This document shows, piece after piece, positions 13,108-25,297 of a stretch of DNA of 64,000 bases (position 1 is the stretch's first letter; each line of letters opens with the position of its first letter). The notes beneath the pieces are model-generated. The model was not told the origin of the DNA. It ran no database searches and saw nothing but the letters and a program-made list of their open reading frames with translations. The DNA comes from Lanius collurio (lineage: Eukaryota > Chordata > Aves > Passeriformes > Laniidae). The stretch covers positions 17,164,458 to 17,228,457 of the forward strand of contig JACBWW010000016.1 of the NCBI GenBank assembly GCA_020086605.1. The letters run 5' to 3'. A program made the translations under genes and the position numbers.

Positions 13108-14668
13108 GTAAGTGTAACTTCAGCCTTCTTTTATTTATTCTTCTGCTTGTAATGTTGACAGTCTCATAAAAATGCTGACAATTGTTTGGTGTAAATCAGG
13201 TTGACTGAGTACATAACGATACTAGAATCTGAGGTTTTCTGTTTTCATATAGTGTATATTTTATAAATTAAAAGCAGGATTCTGTATAAAATAATTTTTT
13301 AATGTCTTGGATTTTATCCAATAATTTTGTGACTATTCCTGTGGTAAGAAGTGAAGTATAAACTATGAGGCTTACCTTATTTTTGGAACTTCACTTTTAC
13401 AGATATGTACAAAAATCTGTTACATGACTTGTCAGACTTGCCTTAGAGTAGCCATTTTACTTGAGCATTAATTAAAAATTAAATGTCAAAGCAGATTGAA
13501 TATTCTCATTTATTTTAGACATATGTTTCTTTATTGCTTCACATGCACAGTAATCCAAAACCAGAATGCAATTCAACAATGGAAATAATATTTATATTTT
13601 ACTATCATCAACTATCATTGTTGAAATAGTCTAGTTTGTTTTGAACTCAGATATGCTAGTGAAGTTTTATTTTGTACTGGTGCTGCAGAAGTTGTACTCA
13701 GTTGCACTGGTATGACAAACACTAATCTGTGCCAGTGTCAGTGGTGTGTGATAACTGAACTGATGCTTATGGAATAAAACTGCTGGAAGTGAGTGAGCTC
13801 CAAAATCTTGTGTGAGATGGACGGGGAATAGATTTGTGCTTGAAAGCACCATAGTCTTTATTTTTTTTCCCTTTTCATTGTGATAGGATGGAATATAGCC
13901 TGTTACATACTTGCTAGCATAAGTAATTGTTTATAGACCATGAATGTTGCCTATTAAATTAACCATGCCTGTCCTATTGTTTCCTTTGAGGAAAATAAAT
14001 TTACTATTTTAACATATTGCTATTCATAGCTTGCTGATGCTTTAAGGCAATTACAAAGTAATTGTTGTCTTATTTGAATATGTTCTACATCTCACCTTTT
14101 TATATTTGATTTTTTTTTCTTTTTGGCTAGCTTATTAATGTTACTGAAATAGCTTGACAGAGTGTGCTGCATATACCATGCTGACAGTGTATTAGGATAG
14201 TGCATTTCCTTATCATAAAATTAGCTGTATTTACTTTCTGTGTAACAGAGTGTATAGGAATAAGTAAGATTGTTTGGGGGTGAATTTTTGGATAAACTGA
14301 TGTTTATTTTTAATGTTTTAATTAGTCAGAGTTTCATAACCAAGAAGATTGGTTCTGATCACAGGTACACGATTTTTTTCAAGGCAGTTACTGCTTTTCT
14401 GAACCTGGAGTTTCTCAGGGATATTGGATCTGTTTGATGTGTCAGGGAGTGGTTTTCGTGGTGATTCTTCAGGGGAGTACTGGAAAAGGAAGGGAGGTTG
14501 GAGGAGCCCAAATGTCCGCCAATGCCAGCAGAAGCCACTGCTGGGAATGAGAATACATTTCCCTGTTCCAGCTGTGTAGTATGGTGAAATTCCATCATTT
14601 TGGTGGTCTTGAGTATTTACTGTCTATATGGGGTGTCTATCCACAGTTGGGTAGGTATGTGTAAATGC

Positions 14669-14687
14669 ATATATATATATATATATA
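14669..14687. repeat. (AT)n dinucleotide repeat
   Basis: A perfect AT alternation of about 19 bases inside intron 1, likely length-polymorphic. Confidence 0.9.
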
Positions 14688-17600
14688 GGTCTAATCAATA
14701 TCTACATCAAAAATGCTTCAGGAACTAAGAAAACAGGCTAGGAGGACATCAGGAAATAAGGCAGATATCCAAAAGGAAGTTAATGGTAGATATTTTTTTT
14801 TTCCCCCTCTGTGTATTGGAGTAGAATTTTTGGAAGAAATTGTGGCTTGGAAAAGTGACCATTTTATAGACAATTTAGTCTTTAAAAATCAGGAAAAATA
14901 AAAAAGCTGCTGGTGATTTGCTCAGGCAGTATGTTTAATTACTTCCCTTGGATAGCTGGGTGATACAAGTTTGGAAGGCCACTGGTGAAAATATTAGTTT
15001 CTTAAAGCAAACTGGATTTTAAAATGAACATCTCACCCCAAATTAGGTCCTCTAATACAACCTCTCCACTCAAAGCAATGCTAATTCCAAAGTTGGATCA
15101 GGTTGCTGAAGGACTGGTGCAGGTTGGCTTTGACTATTTCTAGGGATGAAGATTTGTCGCCTTTTTTGGCACCTGTTCTGGTGTTTAATCAGGTGCACTG
15201 TGAAAATCTTGTTTCCTTTATGTTTCACTACCGGGCACTTTCCAAATACATGCTTATGTTTTTCTCGTGCTTCCTTTTGCATCCATCGCCTGAAATACTT
15301 GAGATATCAACACTGTGGTACTTTGTCTTCTTGGGGAGCTCTCTCAGCCCTGATCCCTGCAGTAAATAGCCCTGGACCCAGTGGGAGCAGATAAGCTAAA
15401 GGATCAGGAATGTTCCTACATGCAAAGTCAATATATTGGCACGTGACCCTTCTGTATCCCCTTCTTCATTTGTTCAGTCTGCTTTTGTGGCATCCTGTTT
15501 GTTGCCACAAATTTGGTCTATGAATTTTTAGTGGTGAAATGTGTGGAAATTTAAGGCGCAGGGGAGGCAAATCAGATTTTTCTGTGTACGTGTAACTGTG
15601 TATATTTATAAATATACACACATTTACAGCATGCTTGCAGTGTGATGTAGCTGTGCAATAGTATTGAGAAAAGGCTGAGAAAGAGCTTCTAATAATGGAA
15701 TATTATTTTAATTTCTAGGCTTTAATTGTAGGTAATGGACTTTTGACATAAATTACTGCCTAGGGACGGGTGCTAAGTGGTGGAGCTGTTTCAGCTGCAC
15801 TGTGCAGAGATCTGTATTTGGATTTCTGAGTTATTTGGTGTTACATAAAATACATTGTGATGTAGCCACAAATGTTAGGAGGCTACCTAGATTTGTTATT
15901 GCTCCCTGTACATGTGTATCATTTGTTATTGCTGGTATTTTAGTGCAGATCAAAACCAGTAGTACTCAGTGAGTCCCTGTGCAAATGAACTGGTATTTTG
16001 AACATCACCTTGTACTAGAAAACTGTGGGGTTTCTTGGTTTCTTCTGCGTTGCTGGAGCTGGTGCATGTGTGCTTTTACTTTCCTCACACATGCAAGAAA
16101 TTGGAGTTACATTTACTCATCAGGATTTTGGGGATAGAAAGTAAGAAAAGTAATGGAGAGTGTGATATTAAAAATTTCAGATACTTGCACAGAGCTTATA
16201 TTCTGCATTTGTGCTATGTGAGCAGTATGCTGATGTGGTTAGACATGATCACCACAGTTCCCTGCATCCATTTTTTCTCACAGTGTGATAGCTCCCTTTC
16301 ATTTTCTGCAGAAATTTGGGCTAAGTTCAACTAGGTAATTTATTTTGTGGGACCACTTTTGTGCTGGTTTCAGTGGAGATCTGAAAGACAAACTGCATCA
16401 CAGGACTTGAATGTGCTTATCTTGGCTAGTGTTTCTACTGCACAGCATGTTTGGCTAAAATATAATATATATAAAAATACATGTCCCCCACCCCACCAGA
16501 AGAATGATTCATTAATTTTAAGGATAAATCTAACATTTTCCTCCTGGGGGCAGGGGGGAAATAGGGCATGGAGAGTGTAATGTCAGAGTATTTGGTGGAC
16601 TTGTTCTTGAGCTGATTTATTATACTCTGAGGACTGAGCACTTTTTTGTTTTGTTCTATAGGGAAAGGGAATCAGAAATTCAATGGAAACTCTAAGCTTC
16701 AATATAGAGAAGGCTGACTGTACAGCTGACAGTTTAAGCCTTCTCTGGCATATCTTTGGCCATAATTTAGAGACCCTGAAGCTTGACATGCTCTTCACTT
16801 TTGTCTCCTAAAGAGTATCTTTTAGAATTATCAAAGACATTTTTTGCTGGCTACAAAGCTCATTACAAAATCTGATAAAAATACCGTTAGTAAGAACATT
16901 TATTTTTATAAAAAGTTTAAAGTAAAAATTGCTCTATAAAGGAGTATAAATGGTTTACAGAGAAGGTAGACTCTGAATGGGACTCAAAATTTGACTTTTC
17001 TATTCTGCTTTAAAAAACTTTTGAAATATATACAATTAATTAGTATCTACATTTTAAACATTTTAAAAGGTTAACTCTGTAAGTTTAGCATGAAAATACA
17101 TGCATAAATACACATGTAAAGATCTTCAGATGTTATGAGTCTCTTGGATTTGAGTTTTTGGAACTATGTGCTGCAGGGGAGCCTGCTATGAGAAATATAT
17201 TAACAAGACTTGTTTTATACTGCTCACAGATTTACCAGGAACTATACTGAACCCGCAGGTCACATGTCTGCTGAAGAGCTTCCAATAGTGATGATGTAGG
17301 TAGTCACCACTTATACTGACATCTGAGGAAGAGATGATAACATGAGAAGATAAATAAAAATGATTTATTCAGATACTGAAATTTTAAACTCATCTTAGAA
17401 TACCAGAAAGTGCATACCAGTTTTCTTTTAAAAAATATTAGCTAAAGAAAAATAATATTTTCAGGTTAACTCCCAAAAGAAGGCAGATTTATGTTCAGGC
17501 TTGGTTCTGTTCTCTCAGTAAATTTTCAACACCTGAAATGAATTAAAAAGATAGTCTAAGTTCTTTAGCTTCTGTGAAAATGAGCAGCTGGGTGGAGGAG

Positions 17601-19793
17601 TGGGATCTGCATTGGTGTTACTGGTGTGGGGAAGGGAAATGACCTCGCTCTTGTGCAGAGGTTGGTGGGTGTGGATGTCCATACTGGGCAGTGTGCTCTG
17701 TCCTCTGCTGAGGAGAAGAACTGGGGAACGCTGCCTGCAGATGAATGGTTGCTACAATTCATTAACTGGAGCAGTCATAAGCAACTTGTTTTGACAAAGG
17801 TCAGTGGAAACAAACTGAAGTTTTATTGTATGAGTCTATTGCAATCTTGTGCTGGGATGCCGTGTGTTACAACATGGGAAGATGGATTGTTGTGAGATCT
17901 GTGTGTTACATCTCGTTGTAGGACTGAGGATTCATGCTCAGACAGATATGGAACCTTGTGGGTTTTTGGTGGATGTCTTCTGGGCATGTGAGCTTTCCCA
18001 CTGGTTTGATTTTTTTCAGGATTGGTGCTTGTGGTCCACTTGGCAATGCAATAGGAAAGGGAACCAGATTTGGGGAGCATATGCTTCTGGCATTCACTTT
18101 GAGGACACCGGAAAATATACCAAGGGAAAAATGTGAAACCTTGTCAGAATAAAAAGTCCTTGAAATATGGACAAGGATAAAAGGTTAAATGGTTTGCTCA
18201 GGCAGAAAAGATGGCATTTAGCTGCTGTCTTCAGGGTTTTGTTAAATTGGTCTGATAATTTGCTGTAGTTATGCTTAAATAAGTGCTTTCAGTTTGTCAG
18301 TAAGGACTTAGTGAATGCTTGTATAGTTGAACTAAACATTTTATTTTCAGGCTGCGAGAAAAGGTAAAAATACCTGTAATTAATTCTACTACTTCAGGAA
18401 GAAAGGGTTTGTTAGCAGGTGACTGCATGAAAGAATGGATCTGTGTGTGTGAATCTGAGCCTAAGGCAATGTTGGATAGAGGGATTCTTCCCAAAGATAA
18501 ACAGTAATACCTGTTTCATACATTTCATTGGCTTGAACATGTCAGATGGACTCGCTTGTTGCCATGAATGGTGTTTGCTGCTGCTGCTGCTGGTGACAGG
18601 GGTTGCTGTGTAGAGAGTGAGAGTGCTTCTCCTCCTCACCATCAGCCACTCGGTGTGCTTCCCTGGTGTTAATATCGCTGTATTTTGTACTTGCTTAATA
18701 CTGGAAATCCCAAATCTTAAAGGGAAACCAATTCTCCAGCCTAGCAACATAACATAATGCTGCCATGCTGCAAGGCTGGTGTTTAATCTGCTTATCTTTA
18801 ATAGTCTTCACTGCTTACACAGACCCACTTACCTCTTTAATGAGAAGAAATGTCCTGCAGTGAGGCAGTGTGTATTTTGCTTCTAGGCTTATGTCATCAG
18901 CCTGGCAGTTGAAATTGGTTAGAGCACTTTTTTAGTTTCCTGTCAGTTCTGCTGGTTATGGTTGCCTCTTCAGTTTCTGAAATACATTGAAAGATGGTGA
19001 CGTTTTTTTAGTAAAAGGAAACCTAATTAAAATGTGCCAAGTGAAAAAAAAACTATTTTGAAAAACTATCACTATTGATTGGGAGGAGGTAGTTCTCTTG
19101 TACTTTCAAGGGATAAATTTCAATTATCTTTGCATTCTGAATGTTTGTATATTGTGGATAGTAGTTACATAAATGACAAAAAATATGTTAGGAGTAGCAG
19201 TATTTTAGTAACAGACAGAAAAGGCTCTCTAAATTGTCAGGAGACATTTAAAGTAAATTGTAAATATGTAGCAATATTTCCCATGTGATTTATCAGTTGG
19301 TCCTTTTTTATTTTGTATTAAATTGCTTTACCCAAGCCATTAGTATTTATCTGACCTGTAGATGGTATGGGATTTTTATCATGTCTGGGATCAAGACAGG
19401 GTAGGCTTTTCAGAGTTGGTGATTCTTGAATTTCTAGAAGCTACTGTTGGAAACATGAAGTAATTTGTAGACTCCAAATTCTTTCAGTGTTACTCTCTGA
19501 AGGAGAGGATATTAAATCTTCAAATTTCTTTTTTCCTTTTTTTTTTAAGAATTGCATTCCCTAGACCTTTTGATGCTCATTCTTAGCACAAGAGTGAGAG
19601 GCAAGAAACTGGATTACTTTATTTAGCAGCTTCATGAATAGCAGAGTCTTTTTGCCCACCAGAGTGGTGTGCAAATGCAGCTGTTTTTCTTTTAGCATCC
19701 AAGGTAGTTCAGGTATTCCCTGTAGTTTGTTTTCAATTGTGTGGATATACCCTGAATTTTCAAATCTGTGACTATTGTTTAGCAGCATTTTTC

Positions 19794-19810
19794 TTTTTTT
19801 TTTTTTTTTT
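19794..19810. repeat. Poly-T run
   Basis: Seventeen Ts followed by CCAG. It looks like a strong splice acceptor, but the following sequence GAACAAATAG closes quickly and no donor pairs with it, so it is treated as a simple repeat. Confidence 0.85.
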
Positions 19811-21376
19811 CCAGGAACAAATAGTTTAAAGTTTACCTAATCTTTCAGGAATCAAAGAAATGGGGTTGGCTTTGATGGACTTCATAAAGTTTTGCTCTCT
19901 GGATGTTCATGTCTCTAGTTGTTAAAGGTTTTTCTTAGTTGTGTGACTTCTGGCCTGGCTATCAGTGGCATTCAAAAGAATTGCTAAACAAAATAAAAAC
20001 CACCTAAAACTACAGTAAAGTCAAGTGGTATGGAAATTATTTGTTAGACTGGGTTTAATATAAGCAGCTATGCTTTACAAATATGAATTTTCACGTTACT
20101 CATATCTTGTGAAAACATTGTGTTTATACTGTAAATAATGCAACAGAGTTCCTTAAATTTGGCTTTTGAGTTTTGAAACCATCATCTCTATTTATGCTAT
20201 GAATCACACTTTGTAGTTTTGTGATTCAGAGTCTAAGCTCTATTCCATGTTAGAAAGCTAATTTCAGCTTGAATTCAATTTTTGTGTACTATAGTAGGAA
20301 TATATAACACATGACATTTTACATAAGTGCTTCTATATGATGAAATGTTGAAGTTTCTCCTTTTTTTTGTTTTAAGGATCAAGAACAAGATCCAGTAAAA
20401 AGTCTTAAGTGGTTTCAGATTTTGATAGTTTTTATTCTAACATTCAGCCTTACTGTCCCCAACTGTTCTCTAATATCAATTTTATTGATATTTGTGAAGG
20501 TAATAAGGCCCATTTTTCCATGCATCCTGACATGTCGTCTGCTGTGGGCCTTTGGGTGAAGTGCTGTACTGCAGGCATGTCATAATATAGTGAATTAAGG
20601 TTATAACTCTTCCACTTTCTATGCAGAATGCTTCCTGACATAGTCATTGCTGTCCTTTGAATGAATTTCTTATTTCTTAAATAAATAACTGCATTTATGG
20701 TTTTGTATAGTTTCTCTTTAGAGATGAGATATATATATATAGATCATAAATATCTGGGTTTTGAAGTTATCAGCACATCATCTATGAATACATTCTCTGG
20801 ATGGAAAGTGGTTCAGCTTTGTTTTTACATGGTCAAATCTATAAATCAAATCTATAAATGACTCATTTTGCTAATAGCAATTCTCCCTTTAAATCAAATT
20901 GTTAAAGCACAATGGATACTTTTGTAGCCAAAGGTTGCTCTTTTCAAAATACTCTCGGATATTATTAGTGTGATAAAATCATGTTTGGAATGAGGATGAA
21001 TATAAATATTACCTATTGTATGGCACAGCTTAAACAACTGTAACCCGCTATAATTACTTTTAAGTTACTTTCCTCAAAAGATGAAAATATTAATTGGCTT
21101 TGACATTTAGCACTTGTTTTACATCAGCATAGACTAATAAATGTCACTTGTACTGCCAGCCAAAAAAAAGAAATACCTCATGTTGCTGGGGTAGGTTGGT
21201 GTTTTCTGGGAAAAAGACCCTTTCTGCTCCACTGGTCCGTGAGCTGTGGCTTGTTCATGCTGGTGATGACTCCAGGCTGCTGTGATCTGAAATGGAGCAA
21301 GCCAAGCCCATGGCCATCACTTCCCAGCAAATCTGTGGCCCTGAGAGTGTTTCAAAGTGCTTCCAGTATGATGCTG

Positions 21377-21391
21377 TTTTTTTTTTTTTTT
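21377..21391. repeat. Poly-T run
   Basis: About fifteen consecutive Ts followed by CCTTAG. No exon is supported downstream. Confidence 0.85.
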
Positions 21392-23973
21392 CCTTAGGTA
21401 TATGTGGTGATCTCTTTTTAAAAATGAGTGTTGTTTGGCTTTATTTTTCATAATTATTGAGAATGATTTGGCCAAGGTGGAAGAATGTGTGCTGACTAGT
21501 AGAGAGATCCCCTGGGAGGGGGCTAATTGTGAGGTGCCTGTTGGGAGGCAATTAGGATCTTAAAAAAACTAAACAAAGGGGATAAATTTAAAGGCTGGAG
21601 GAATGGATTGTGGTGAGCTAAGGGCAGGAAAAACATGGAGGTGACATAAACAGGGACATGAGTGATTTTACATTTGAGATTAATTTCAGATTGCAAAGGC
21701 TGTGGGCTGACAGTTTATTCTCTCAAATGGTCCCCAGTCATTTACTATTTGTTATTCTAGCTTTTATCTTTTCCTCTTTCAATTGGGAATGTCAGGCAGC
21801 TTCCTGTTCTGAGCTTGTTGACTGTTTTGGTAGGGCCTACTGTAAAACTCTGTGGACCAAATTTAAACCTGGAAGTTCTGTTTCACTTTGTCTCAAAACA
21901 TTTATTTATAAAATAGCACCTAAAACTTCTTATACTGAAATGGGCAAACATTAAAGATTTTTTTTTTCAATAATTTTATAATCTGGGATAGTTTTGCTGT
22001 GTGCTGGTGAGTGCCTGCTAGTAAATTTTGAGAGTTTGACAGTGCCAAGCTGATATTTTTCTTCCAAAGTGGCTACCATGAAGAAAGCCCCTCAGGGACA
22101 TGAGACTGCTGTAGACCTTCAGAAAGCAATGTTGTGCTTGATTAAGTTTAGACAGATGATGGAGTGATGTAGTAAAATCATTTTTGTTAAGGCATAATAC
22201 AACATAGAATCCAATGTAGTACCACTGGGACTGATAAAAATGAAATACTAAAGAAAAACCATGCCCTTACATACAGCTTTCAGCAGCAGATGCAATAGGT
22301 GTAATTTAGTTGTGTGGTGCTGGAAACATAATATTGATTTATCATGAATCAAGAGAAATAGCTTGTACCTTGCCTGGTTGTATGGATTGCAGCAATCTTA
22401 GGGAAACCAGTTACCTAAAAATGGTGCTGTAACAGAATGCCTTCTTTTTGATAGCAGTGGGGAGGCAATTATAGCCATGTGGAAAATCCAGTTAAATATC
22501 TAAATGGGGGGGGTGAGAGGTCCTTATGTGCTGTTGCTGGGAATTGCCAATTTTCCATGTACTTAACTCACACTTTTTGAAAAGAACAATTTCTTGAAAG
22601 CAATCCCTTGCATAACTTGCATAGAATTGAAGGCAGTGGAATGAGAGGGGTTTGGGGTAGATCTTGCCTTGCCTTACTTGCACAAATAACTTCATCTTTT
22701 TGTGTAGCATTTGTGTACCACAGGATAAAGATATTTTTTTCTCTGTTTAAAAAAATATCAAGCAAAATAGCAATTGAGGTAAAGTTACAGTGACTTCAGA
22801 GAAGGTCAGTCTGGTCACTGTGCCATGTAAGTTCTTTCTGGGAGGCAGTAGTTCTCTTGGTCTTTAATAAGAGAATTGCAGGATGAAGTGATTACAATTA
22901 GTGTTTTTTGGCAGATGATAGAATGCTACCAAAGGGTTTTACTAACTTCACCTTTCAAACAGAAACAGCTGTATTATCTTATTGTTTGAGAGATTGGTGT
23001 ATGGCTTTCATTCATTTACCCCTTAATCCTCAGGTGACCTAGTTTATCCTAAAGTAAGATGGCTTTAAATACCCTTGACATAAACCCTGATATTTGAAAC
23101 AAAGCAGTCCAATATTGGTGTCTTTACGTGCTCGTGACTAGTATCAGATGAAAGGGAGTATTTCAAGAAACAACTACTTATTTTTATTTTGGTTTTGAAC
23201 TTAAAAAAATGCTCTGTTGTAGGCAAATTAAAGCATTGTCACAAGAGGTCTTTGCCTCTCTTGCCTCGTTATTCCTCATTTATCCTTATGCCACAGTGCA
23301 GATCCTTATGCCAGATCCCAGTTGTTCCACAGACAGAACTGTGCATATTGTCTGTCCCATATTTATAATGGGACTCCAAAGGAGCTTCCATGCTTAAGTT
23401 CCTTCTGTTTTCTGAAAACTTTGAAGTTTAACAACCCTCATTTCAATATTTTCTACTTTTCTTTCAGGAAGTGAGCTTGATTAGAGGGCTGCTAAATTAA
23501 CACCAGCAGGGTGCATTGTGCAAAGGAAACCTGACCACTTTAGAGCAGAAGGGATGTTTTAAATGGAATGCTTGCTTTTTTCCCCCCAGCTAGCAACCTC
23601 AATTTCTCCCCGAGTATTCCAAGAGCCCCCATTGCTCTCTTGAAAAGAATCCCAAACAAAACCCAAAAAATCAAACCAGCAAGACAATTAGCTGTAAAAA
23701 TAAAAATAGGCCAACTTTGTACCTGGGCTGGGTTTTTGGGTCTTTGATGAAGGTTCTTAAGGGAGTGGTTGATTAGGCTTTTGTTAATTTTATAAAAAAA
23801 GAAATGAAGGAACGCTGTTTGTTTTCAGGAACTAGTGACAGGCATGAATTACATTGATCGTGTGTGGAACAAGTTGTGGTTTGGATGGGGAAGGATGGCT
23901 GAACCAAATATATGTGAAAGCTGCAAGCACCCAAACAGTTTGGGATGCTGAGTTAGTTCTGATAGAAGACTCC

Positions 23974-23986
23974 AAAAAAAAAAAAA
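23974..23986. repeat. Poly-A run
   Basis: Thirteen consecutive As. No element body was recognised upstream that would make it a retroposon tail. Confidence 0.85.
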
Positions 23987-24780
23987 TGGAATTCCTGTTT
24001 AATGTTTGTGTAACAAGCAGGTTTTAGGGAATATATTATGCTACACAAAGGCAGGAGAGAAATACCTCTATGTCACTTTCCATCTTGGATGTGTGCCAAT
24101 TTTAAAAAAGCAAAAACAGAATAAAATCCTATTATTAGTATAACAGATCATGATTGATAGTTGTTATGGCTAGAAATTGATTTTAAGAACTGTATTTTGT
24201 AACAGCTTGAGCAATATTACAGGCTTTTACTTAACATGCCTCTCTTAAAATCTTATTTCTGCTCTCACAGTCTTTCAACCATGCAATGAGATATATTTGG
24301 ACAAGGTATCTATTTTTCATCTGTTTGAAATAACAGATGAAAAATTCACTTTACTGTTCAATAATCAGCCCCCTTTTATTTCCCCACTGAATCTAACCTT
24401 TGTTATCTCAGTTCTAAACTGCTTCATAGCAGCCAGAAAATCATAATGAAACAGAAAATGAAAACTGATGAAGACAAAAAAAGTTTGTAAACATATTTGA
24501 AGGTAGTAAAAAATTGTGTTTAATTCCTTGAATGGAGTAAAGATTTTTCCAAAGGGAGGGCATCTTAAAGATGTGTACTTAGAAAATGTAGCCAAAGGAG
24601 TCAAAGTAGCTCTAAAGATCATAAAATGCAGCTGAGGTAGAAATAAGGTAAACATTCATAGCATTTGAGCATGATATTAGTTTTTAAAGGTTAAAATTTT
24701 AAATAAAATTCAGAAGAAATCTTTTTAAATTAAAAATGAGGTTATGGGAGAAAAATGAATGTTGAAATAGATGCTGCACT

Positions 24781-25297
24781 CAGAGTTGTGGTTAATGGGT
24801 TGATGACCAAGTGGAGATCAGTGACGAGGGGTTTCCTCAGGGGTTGGTATTGGGACTGACACTGTTTAACAGCTTTGTTGGTGATGTTGGATTTGAGGGC
24901 ACCCTCAGCAAGTTTGCTGGTGACACCATGCTGAGTGGTGTGGGTGACATGCTGGAGGGAAGGGACCTGGACATGTGTCAGAAACGGGCCTGTATGAACC
25001 TCAGGAAGTTCAACAAGGCCAGGTTCAAGGTCCTGTGCATGTGTTGGGGCAATCCCAGCCACAGATCCAGGCTGGGAGATTGAACCGACGAGAGCAGCCC
25101 TGCTGAGAAGGACTTGGGGGTGCTGCTGGGTGAGAGGCTGGACATGCCCCAGCCATGAAAGCCAAACGTGTTCTGGACTGCATCCAATGCACTGTGGGCA
25201 TCAGGGGAGGGAGGGAATTCTTCCCCTGTGCTCCACTCTGGTGACACCCACCTGGAGCTCTGTGGTCCCCAGCGCAGGAGGGACACGGTGCTGCTGG
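24781..25297 (+). mobile_element. CR1 retrotransposon, decayed reverse-transcriptase (ORF2) fragment
   Basis: About 515 bases resemble the 3' half of the CR1 ORF2 reverse transcriptase. Recognisable blocks in one + frame are PQGLVLGLTLFNSF, LSKFAGDTMLSG, NLRKFNKARFKVL and AEKDLGVLL, which match CR1 conserved PQGSVLGP, FADDT, MKFNKAKCKVLH and EKDLGVLVDE. The catalytic pair is broken (FAGD instead of FADD), TGA stops fall at 25081-25083 and after MPQP, and several stretches are deleted. The element is therefore dead and truncated at both ends. Long open frames on the opposite strand here (up to 140 codons) are shadows of this repeat. The orientation is the same as the host gene. Confidence 0.93.

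Noticed and set aside
18576..18593. Short (TGC)n run that could encode polyAla, polyCys or polyLeu
   Set aside because: Only about five units, within intron and outside any supported exon.
19780..19830. Strong pyrimidine tract plus CCAG, like a splice acceptor
   Set aside because: The following sequence hits stops quickly and no donor pairs with it in a MAST-compatible phase.
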